DNA from: Saccoglossus kowalevskii
Taxonomy: Eukaryota; Hemichordata; Enteropneusta; Harrimaniidae
Assembly: GCF_000003605.2 (NCBI RefSeq)
Contig: NW_003120422.1
Coordinates: 69,448 to 86,824 of the forward strand
DNA length: 17,377 bases
Direction: 5' to 3'
The notes beneath the pieces are model-generated. The model was not told the DNA's origin, ran no database searches, and saw only the letters and a program-made list of their open reading frames with translations. Shown here piece after piece: positions 10,400 through 17,377 of this stretch (within the stretch, counting starts at the first letter, position 1; every line of letters begins with the position of its first letter). Made by a program: the position numbers and the translations under genes.

Positions 10400-11684
10400 T
10401 GACTCATCAGTACAATGCTTAACCTGGCCCATAGTAATATCGCAAACACATGATATTACTTTCACCAGCTGTCAGGTGACTTATCAGTACAGTGCTTAAC
10501 CTGACATATAGTAACATGGTAAATACATGATATTACTTTCACTAGCTGTCAGGTGACTTATCAGTACAGTGCTTAACCTGACATATAGTAACATGGTAAA
10601 TACATGATATTACTTTCACTAGCTGTCAGGTGACTTACCAGCACAATGCTTAACCTGACCCATAGTAACACGGTAAATACATGATATTACTTTCACCAGC
10701 TGTCAGGTGACTTATCAGTACAGTGCTTAACCTGACCGATAGTAACACGGTAAATACATGATATTAATTTCACCAGCTGTCAGGTGCATTACCAGCACTG
10801 TGCTTAACCTGACCCATAGTAACACGGTAAATACATGATATTACTTTCACCAGCTGTCAGGTGACTTATAAGTACAGTGCTTAACCTGACCTACAGAAAT
10901 ATGTTAAATAAATGATATTACTTTCACCAGCAGTCAGGTGACTTACCAGCAGTGCTTAACCTGACACATAGTAACACGGTAAATACATGATAATACTTTC
11001 ACCAGCTGTCAGGTGACTTATAAGTACAATGTTTAACTTGACCCATAGTAACATGGTAAATACATGATATTACGTTCACCAGCTGTCAGGTGACTTATCA
11101 GTACAGTGCTTAACCTGACCCATAGTAACATGGTAAGTACATGATATTACTTTCACCAGCTGTCAGGTGACTTATCAGAACAATGCTTAACCTGACCCAT
11201 AGTAACATGGTAAGTACATGATATTACTTTCACCAGCTGTCAGGTGACTTATCAATACAGTGCTTAACATGACCTATAGTAATATGGTAAATACATTATA
11301 TTACGTTCACCAGCTGTCAGGTGACTTATCAGTACAGTGCTTAACCTGACCTATAGTAACATGGTAAATACTTGATATTACTTTCACCAGCTGTCAGGTG
11401 ACTTATCAGTACAATGCTTAACCTGACCCATAGTAACACGGTAAATACATGATATTACTTTCACCAGCTGTCAGGTGACTTATCAGTACAATGCTTAACC
11501 TGACCCATAGTAACATGGTAACTACTTGATATTACTTTCACCAGCTGTCAGGTGACTAATCAGTACATTGCTTAACCTGACCTATAGTAACATGGTAAAT
11601 ACATGATATTACATTCACCAGCTGTCAGGTGACATATCAGTACAATGCTTAACCTGACCTATAGTAACATGGTAAGTACATGAT
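10400..11684 (+). repeat. 77-bp minisatellite, about 16.7 copies, with paired E-boxes
   Basis: The anchor gctgtcaggtg (or a one-base variant) starts at 10468, 10545, 10622, 10699, 10776, 10853, 10930, 11005, 11082, 11159, 11236, 11313, 11390, 11467, 11544 and 11621. Every step is 77 bp except one of 75, caused by a 2-nt deletion near 10950. The units ending at about 10550 and 10627 appear identical over all 77 bases, which points to recent unequal exchange; others differ at scattered positions. Each unit carries CAGCTG, one base, then CAGGTG. CAGGTG is intact in all 16 full anchors and CAGCTG in 13. Each also has a GTCAGGT / ACCTGAC inverted repeat with a 21-nt spacer. The length is not a multiple of three and no coding frame runs through. 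The array stops abruptly at about 11684. Confidence 0.97.
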
Positions 11685-12985
11685 GGTGGAAGTACGTCTC
11701 TCCAATCACTTGAATGTTCTTTACAGTAAGAACAATTGGGAATACATTTCTTGACGCCTATATGATCAAAAGGAGTTGTCTATGATATCACACCAAAATA
11801 TACTCATTACAGTTGTGTTATTTTGTTATTTATCTCATGTAATATATATGTGTTTTTGAATAAGAATATAACCGTTCAATGTGCTTGTCATATCCAAGCC
11901 TACTCTTGTTGCGTGTTATACTAAAGTGAAATATCGTAAAAGTCGCAGAACCCAGCACGTAACACATGGTTATTTATATGTTGAAACAATACTTTCTCAA
12001 GCTTTTTATAAATTGCGTTACAGACATGTGTTTCGACCAGTAATGCCGTGTGTACACGAGTAAATATTATGCCCCTCACACGATATATTCTATTTGGAGA
12101 CTGATGGTCCTAATAGCTACAACACACAACACGAACGAATATTAATTTGTATTCACACACGTGTTATAATGATTAACAACCAATAGAAACAAAACACCCT
12201 GGATACACAACGTCTATAAATGGTTGACGAATTGTCTTATTCTGCACATCGAATTCTACTCCGATTTCTCTGAGCAAGAAGACTGCGTCAACGATACGAA
12301 TAATGTTACGCGTACTGGTGATACTCATTGTTAGTGGTTTCGTCGTAGCTGACCCAATAAAGGTACGTTCACAATAAGTATTTTGATCTCTTAGTAGTCT
12401 GGGGGATACTTTCACTTTAAATGGGTAGGGGTGTGCAGCCCACCTTTCGTAATTTATACTCACGTTTAAACCTCTTTTTCTATTTATATACCTACTTCTA
12501 AACACAAGTGTGTTCAGCAAAAAAATACACCCAGCTCACAACTTTTGCAACCAGTGAGCGAAAAAAGGCGACGCATTTTATTCAGCTTTTTCAGCATCTG
12601 GCTTTGATACGTGTTTTTGAAATGATCAAGGGAGGCTCCTGCTGTCTGGTTAATTCGTCTAGCATAAACGCGAACTATGTTCGAATCGACGTTGATTGAT
12701 TCCAGTCAGTAGTCAAGTTTTAAGTACCACTGTTACATTTAAAATATGCAGCGTTAACGTTCGATAGCTCATAAGTACGCCGGTAACCATGGACATGAGT
12801 GTATAAATTCACGACCACCGATTCTCGCAAAGATAATATACTACGCCAACTTGAGTGTTTTTCTGATCATGTTTACTTTGTGATGGATGTATCTATGTTG
12901 CGTTTTAAAGTTTATGAAATGTTCGTAAAATTTGCTCATTTGTACGCAAGTAAGTTGGAATATATTGGATAACATATTGGTACCC
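11685..12985. other. Non-coding stretch with incidental open frames
   Basis: The longest open frame is on the - strand (12173-12520, 115 codons), but it starts with TTG and its first ATG is 65 codons in. Its length is near what chance gives across this window, and no domain is recognised. Frames at 11881-12063 and 12508-12699 are likewise unremarkable. Confidence 0.5.
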
Positions 12986-13482
12986 GCACTTAATTGTGTC
13001 GGAATAACATACATTTATGTCTGTTCAACTTGTGGATAGTGCCCACATTATCAAGTCTTGCATTTTGGCGTGCGTCCGTGCGTGCGTACGTTCGTGCTTC
13101 TCTGTCTGGATATCAGACATGCCAGGACCAATCGCATTCAAACTTCACAAACAAACTCCATATCTTGGATAAATATGCACGTTCATCCAATTTTCGATAC
13201 GATTCAAGAAGGCCGGACGGCGGCCACTTTAATGTAACAAAAATGATCCAAATTCAGTATTTTTTCCATTTTGGAACTGGATCTTGCCGAGTGTGGAGGG
13301 ATTTTGCTCAAAGTTCCTACATACATCGGGCATCGAGGGGCCCACTCTCCCTTACAGAGTCTATGACTTATGACCTGACCTAGGAACAGGCGACATTTTC
13401 CACAAAAAATGTTGGTATTCCGCGTTTGTTTAAATTCTTTTGTTTCATTTAAAATAATTATCTCAAATATTTTTACATTCAA
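12986..13482. mobile_element. Possible old interspersed element with (CGTG/CGTC)n start
   Basis: A short CGT-rich microsatellite-like run (13068-13100) is followed by a GC-richer segment. That segment contains the dyad ggccg-gacgg-cggcc at about 13212-13226 and ends around a ggggccc site near 13337. Open frames exist on both strands (129 codons on +, 92 on -), but neither has an ATG-led recognisable domain. The general look, a CGT-repeat head and a moderately GC-rich body in AT-rich DNA, suggests a non-autonomous mobile element. There is only one copy in the window, so this is inference. Confidence 0.3.
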
Positions 13483-13550
13483 TGCTAAAATCTATTTAAA
13501 ATATTGAAACAATGAAAAAACAGATCCTGAACAGGAGACGTAGAATTCAA

Positions 13551-13620
13551 TCGTCGATTCAACGTGGAGTGCGAACGCGTCGTCGTCGTCTCAGAGTGAC
13601 GCGAGCGCCCGGCGTCTGCC
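13551..13620. other. Dense CpG patch
   Basis: Fourteen CpG dinucleotides fall within 70 bases, including a GTCGTCGTCGTC run, in a region where CpG is otherwise sparse. It could be a recently inserted or unmethylated element, or a regulatory patch. No open gene or transcription start is evident next to it. Confidence 0.6.
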
Positions 13621-14260
13621 CAGTTTTAGTTCGACTGTTATGTGACGTCCCTGGGGAGGGGGTCACTAAATTCAAATAACATTATGGGGACGTGCCGCCC
13701 TTTTGGGTCGCAAATTGATAGATTTGTATAGATCAGTATAGTATAGATTTGCTTGCATTTTGGTTATATCAGGTTAGCCGGCCTAGGATGGGGTCTGTTT
13801 TCAGGACAGAGAGCTCAGGAAATAATTAGTAACAAATGCAAAACATTCCAAAATACTATCAATGTCAACAAAATAGTGGTTGATCTCCTGAGTTTACTGA
13901 TCATTTACTGGTTCTCCTGATCACTTTGACAAACAACAACTTGTTGTGATTCAAATAAAATGCTGTGTGTTGAAAAGTACCCTTTTTTGTTTTTATTACC
14001 CTTGGATTGGCCATTTATTCAGATTGATGAGTCCGGATGATGTTTAGATTCAACCTATAACTAAATATTTTTTGGACAATTTGGGATATAAAAAATCACT
14101 ATTTGGTCTATGAAGGGGTATGGTTTTCAAGGTGAAAATGATCTATGATGGGGTCTGGGGCTTTACTTCCTGACCGCACACCCCTACCAAACTGAAATGC
14201 CAGTGCCTTCCCCGGGGTGACGTCACAACTGGAGCAACTTGGTACAATTTTTACCACCCG
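13621..14260. mobile_element. Possible interspersed element with an internal repeated motif
   Basis: The motif gatggggtctg occurs twice, near 13788 and 14148, each preceded by a cct/tct-type pyrimidine context. Upstream is a GC-rich tggggacgtgccgccc segment (about 13685), and downstream a cccctacc / ccccgggg segment. Islands of GC-rich sequence alternate with AT-rich filler, as in decayed transposable elements. No coding frame, terminal inverted repeats or target-site duplication could be established. Confidence 0.3.
14218..14225. promoter_or_regulatory. Consensus CRE palindrome TGACGTCA
   Basis: Exact 8-bp match within a GC-rich context (ccccggggtgacgtcac). It lies about 1.9 kb upstream of the first candidate CTLD exon. 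Confidence 0.3.
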
Positions 14261-14379
14261 TGCTTGCAGAGCCGGGAAAGTGTGGGAAAAACGACGACGG
14301 AATCAACAGTTGAAAAAGTTGTCATTTTTTCAAACATAAAATGCAACTGGGCGTGATTTTTTAAAATAAATGTTATGCA

Positions 14380-14600
14380 TTTCACACGACTTTCGCGCGC
14401 ATAGCAACGGACCAATACATCTGCTTCCTCGGGGAACTCTCGTTTCCACGGGTCACTACTGCCACGTCGTTTGGGGCACCCCAGGGAGCGCCGCGAACGT
14501 ACTCATGGCAAAACAAAAAGTAGATCTGGTCATATCTGATATGCCTGCCCGACCATGTTCGAAATTTATATATACACTTTGTCACACATATGCAAATATA
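14380..14600. promoter_or_regulatory. Candidate promoter-like GC-rich patch
   Basis: A CpG-bearing patch (14385-14510) has gcgcgc followed by AGCAAC (an RFX half-site look) and CCAAT at about 14411. It is followed by a TATA-like ttatatata at about 14567-14577 and an exact ATGCAAAT octamer at 14590-14597. On position it could serve the CTLD gene, whose first candidate exon is about 1.5 kb downstream. The open frames here (14370-14609 on +, 14382-14639 on -) have no ATG-led recognisable product and mirror each other on opposite strands. The promoter role is inference. Confidence 0.25.
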
Positions 14601-15220
14601 TTCTTTTGAATATTCAATATTCGTTTTAGATGGTAACAACTATTATATGGTTAAAACTCATCAAAGATCCAGCATTTTTGCCACAACTAGATGTGGGGCA
14701 TGTCTGAATTTTTTTCAGCTTATAGTTTTTAATATATACCTGAACTATTTTGAATCCATATTTGACATGTTCTGAATATTCGCGTTCAAATTATATTTCG
14801 TTCTGATAACTAATGAACAATGTAATTCAATTACTTGTTCTTAACGGGAGTGATAGTCTATCGTCTAAAAGCCATGTTTAAACTGATTAATACGAGTTAA
14901 TATGTAAAGTCTTTGTGAAACAGGTTTTAAAGTAATTCTTTTTTTTTGCCAGTTTTTCAATCAAACCCAGACAACACCTGTGAGAAAGTGGCATTTGCCA
15001 CATAATCTGTTCAAATAAAGTTAGTCGTTGAATTTCTACCAGCAAATATGGTTGAATAGTCTCTCTCGTCAATGAATAAGATATTACATGCTAAACATGC
15101 ATATATTTACATATATATAAATAATCAACTTGTCAACTGGAACGTAAATCCGACTCGAAACATTACTAAAACCGTGTGTATATATGATTGTAAGATGCAG
15201 CATAACAAGCCTCACATGGT
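14601..15220. other. AT-rich non-coding stretch
   Basis: No gene is seen. It includes the 12-nt palindrome ttgaatattcaa at about 14606-14617. It probably lies in the upstream flank or an intron of the CTLD gene. Confidence 0.5.
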
Positions 15221-16101
15221 AATATATATTTGAGTGAATTTAGTATGTAAGACAGATTACAGAAATTTGTGTGAATTTAGTATGTAATACGGATTTAAAT
15301 ATCTGCGTGTGAATTAAGTATGTAGAAAAGAATTTACATATATTCGTGTGCATTTAGTATGTAATACGGATTTAAATATGTGTGTATGAATTTAGTATGT
15401 AGGACAGATTTACATATATACGTGTAGATTTTATATGTAAGATAGATTTACATATATTTGTGTGAATTTAGTATGTAATACGGATTTAAATATGTGTGTG
15501 AATTTAATATGTAGGACAGATTTATATATATTTGTGTAAATTTAGTATGTAAGACAGATTTACATATATACGTGTGGATTTAGTATGTAAGATAGATTTA
15601 CACATATTTGTGTGAATTTAGTATGTAATATGGATTTACATATATTTGTGTGAATTTAGTACGTGATACGGATTTCCATTTATGTGTGTGAATTTAGTAT
15701 GTAAGACAGATTTACATATATTTGTGTGGATTTAGTATGTAAGACAGATTTACATATATTTGTGTGAATTTAGTATGTAATACGGATTTCCATTTATGTG
15801 TGTGAATTTAGTATGTAAGACAGATTTACATATATCCGTGTGAATTTTGTATGTAGGACATATTTACATATATTTGTGTGAATCTAGTATGTAATGCGGA
15901 TTTAAATATGTGTGTATGAATTTAGTATGTAGGACAGATTTATATATGTGTGTGTATTCAGTGTGTAAGACAGATTTACATGCGTTCGTGTGAATTTAGT
16001 TTGTAAGACAAATTTACATATATTTGTGTGTATTTTGTATGTAAAACAGATTTACATACGTTTGTGTGAATTTAGTTTGTAAGACAAATTTACATACGTT
16101 T
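15221..16101 (+). repeat. 38-bp minisatellite, 23 units, partial 114-bp higher-order repeat
   Basis: The anchor tttagtatgta (or a close variant) recurs 23 times from 15241 to 16073 at steps of 36-39, mostly 38. Two unit types alternate. Type A continues aagacagatttacatatattt; type B continues aatacggatttaaatatgtg or aatacggatttccatttatg. B-like units (2, 4, 7, 12, 15 and 18) are often spaced three apart, as at 15355 to 15469, 15657 to 15771 and 15771 to 15885, each 114 bp, giving a B-A-A trimer. The final unit runs directly into the pyrimidine tract of the splice acceptor at 16111-16112. Confidence 0.95.
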
Positions 16102-16112
16102 TATTTTCACAG

Positions 16113-16137
16113 AGGTCTACTGTAGGACGAGCAGCAT
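16113..16137 (+). CDS. Candidate 25-nt micro-exon of the CTLD gene
   Basis: A good 3' splice site (tttattttcacag, AG at 16111-16112) and a strong 5' splice site (gtaagta, GT at 16138) enclose 25 nt. Read from phase 0, this is eight codons (RSTVGRAA) plus one base. That base joins the first two bases of the next exon to form a Cys codon (t+gt), and the frame stays open into the CTLD. The frame fit and donor quality support it. Micro-exons of this size are rarer than normal exons, and an alternative acceptor two bases later (16114) would change the phase. Transcript evidence is missing. Confidence 0.45.
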
Positions 16138-16592
16138 GTAAGTATGGATATTTTATCTAGCCAAAATCAGTAGAGACTGATTTTCATTTGATTTTCTATT
16201 AATATTTTACAAATAATTTTAGAAATTATTACAAGTTGACAGTTGAATAGGAGATTTTCCTTTCACGGTGACTGCAAAATCTCGCGTCTGTCGCAAAAAT
16301 AGAATTGACTTTGAACTTGAATTATGTTTATATCTAAATATTGAAATCTTCGAGAAAGATTAATGCGCTAAGATACTCTTAACTTCATCGAAATTGCCAA
16401 TCATCAAATGTGTTTAGCGCAATATGAAGAGCGGAACAACCCTCGACAGACTTTTGCGGCTGTCGATTCCCACGAGATGTGTTGACGTCACTACATCGCT
16501 GAGACATTTGTTTGTTTGTTCTTTCTCGTCTGATCTGTTCAGTATTATGATCAACATAGTTTGACTTATTATAAAATTAATATCATTTCCAG
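16138..16592 (+). other. Inferred intron of the CTLD gene
   Basis: This 455-nt interval lies between the donor at 16138 and the acceptor AG at 16591-16592. It is AT-rich, has stops in all frames, and carries a consensus CRE at 16483-16490. No other feature was found. Confidence 0.5.
16483..16490. promoter_or_regulatory. Consensus CRE palindrome TGACGTCA
   Basis: Exact match inside the inferred intron of the CTLD gene. Confidence 0.3.
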
Positions 16593-16736
16593 GTATTCCT
16601 GAGTATATCGTTTACACTGATGAAATGACATGGGATGACGCGAAGGCTGCATGTGAATCTTCTTCTTGGACACTTGCTGAGATCCGTTCTCAGGCACAAC
16701 GGGATGCACTCAAAGCCATTTTACCAGCAGAAAACA
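16593..16736 (+). CDS. C-type lectin domain exon (N-terminal part of the CTLD, partial gene)
   Basis: A 144-nt exon is bounded by tatcatttccag (AG at 16591-16592) and acagtaagt (GT at 16737). It begins with the last two bases of a codon and ends with one base, so both boundaries are phase 1, as is common for shuffled extracellular domains. The 47 full codons read IPEYIVYTDE, then MTWDDAKAAC, then ESSSWTLAEIRSQAQRDALK. Typical of the CTLD N-terminal half are the W-x-x-A-x-x-x-C element (W at residue 13, first conserved Cys at 20), then LAEI, then the polar helix AQRDALKAIL. The WIGL core, the Ca2+/sugar-binding EPN or QPD motif, WND and the remaining cysteines would be in later exons outside the window, so sugar specificity and membership in a larger multidomain protein cannot be judged. 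CTLD proteins of invertebrates are usually secreted or membrane-bound and often act in recognition or immunity; that role is family knowledge, not seen here. Confidence 0.9.
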
Positions 16737-17377
16737 GTAAGTTTAAACACCATGATTTAAATCATAACTAGGAGAAGTGAAACGCAGATCAGCATTACGT
16801 GTTCAATTTTTAAGCGACGTAGTCGGTAATTAATCTCTGTTATAAATCACTATTATCAGAATATCATATTGAGAGAGTGTTATGACGTCATGGCTTTACA
16901 TTATCGCACAAACGAAAATACCCAAAATTTAACTAAATTTGTTTACTTCTCATGGTGGTTATTTTTAACAACAATGATGAACCTAACAGCATCATATTGA
17001 ATTCAGAGAAGGCTCTTTAAGAGATAATGTACCCGGCTTTGCCTCACACATTATCTTGTCATAGACCCTTCTACTCACCAAACATGGCGGTGCGGGCAAT
17101 TCATTTCTTAAAACACTGTCATCCGGTCTCACTTCACTTTTTACACAATTTCCTCGCTAAACCAGTAAAGACCTGATTACCGATTATGGTGACGATTCAG
17201 TTGCCTGGGTCACATAGAAGTGATGATTTGTAGTGATATCACACAGTTTACATGTACAAACTACTGTAGAATTGACGAAGAGTGCCTTCAGCTTGTTCAT
17301 TGGTAAATGAGTTAAATGCACGTTTAAAATCACGCGATTCGTGTTTCAGGGTAAGGCATTTAGAATACTGTAGATAT
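16737..17377 (+). other. Inferred following intron of the CTLD gene (runs off the window)
   Basis: From the donor gtaagt at 16737 to the window end no further CTLD exon is recognisable; in particular no WIGL-type core was found. A consensus CRE lies at 16883-16890. The next exon should be to the right of this window. Confidence 0.5.
16883..16890. promoter_or_regulatory. Consensus CRE palindrome TGACGTCA
   Basis: Exact match in the downstream inferred intron, in the context tatgacgtcatgg. Confidence 0.3.

Noticed and set aside
10400-11684. CRISPR array
   Set aside because: Units are contiguous with no unique spacers, the repeat is 77 bp, and the DNA is eukaryotic.
12173-12520. 115-codon - strand open frame as a gene
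   Set aside because: It begins with TTG, the first ATG is 65 codons in, no domain is recognised, and roughly one frame of this length is expected by chance in a window of this size and composition.
12994-13383. 129-codon + strand open frame as a gene
   Set aside because: The start is not ATG, the translation includes a low-complexity CGT-repeat reading (RASVRAYVRAS), and an overlapping frame on the other strand is equally open.
14021-14045. Hammerhead-ribozyme-like core (ttgatgagtccgga)
   Set aside because: The CUGANGA box has T in place of the first C, the TCCGGA stem would have no loop, and no GAAA box follows. Catalytic residues are missing, so a chance match is more likely.
14370-14639. 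Overlapping open frames on both strands as genes
   Set aside because: They are mirror images in a GC-rich patch where stop codons are rare, and neither has a recognisable product.
17340-17377. Next CTLD exon after the acceptor-like tgtttcag near 17349
   Set aside because: The following bases are ggtaagg, so any exon would be one base long, and no CTLD core motif is present.

Overview
This window looks like intergenic and intronic DNA from an animal genome, probably a marine invertebrate. The sequence is AT-rich, has no dense run of open frames, and is dominated by tandem and dispersed repeats. The only recognisable coding DNA is at the right edge: one or two spliced exons of a C-type lectin-domain (CTLD) gene on the + strand, with GT-AG junctions. 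There is no bacterial or viral gene organisation. A lophotrochozoan such as a mollusc or brachiopod is a guess from the general look of the repeats, not something the sequence proves.

Layout. Positions 60-1190 hold a degenerate tandem array with a period of about 205 bp, and 2095-2404 a 213-bp-spaced duplication. Positions 2405-5130 are AT-rich with little structure. From 5130 to 6500 there is a G+T-skewed block that looks like a transcribed leader or an old element end, followed by a short Kozak-type open frame near 6850-7120. Positions 7121-10399 are mostly unstructured and carry second copies of two dispersed repeats. At 10400-11684 lies the cleanest structure in the window: a 77-bp minisatellite of about 16.7 copies, each with a paired E-box motif. 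From 12986 to 14600 there are several GC- and CpG-richer blocks that look like old interspersed elements and, possibly, a promoter. At 15221-16101 a 38-bp minisatellite of 23 units, partly organised as 114-bp trimers, runs directly into a 3' splice site.

Gene content. The splice site at 16111-16112 precedes a candidate 25-nt micro-exon (16113-16137). After a 455-bp intron comes a 144-nt CTLD exon (16593-16736) with phase-1 boundaries on both sides. The two join in frame to make a cysteine codon. The rest of the CTLD lies beyond the window, and no signal-peptide exon was found, so the 5' end of the gene is either unrecognised upstream or outside. Nearly all other open frames are short, often lack an ATG, and are about as long as expected by chance in DNA this AT-rich. 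I do not call them genes. No previously undescribed multi-gene system is visible. The points most worth checking are the two minisatellites, the micro-exon, and the dispersed repeat families.
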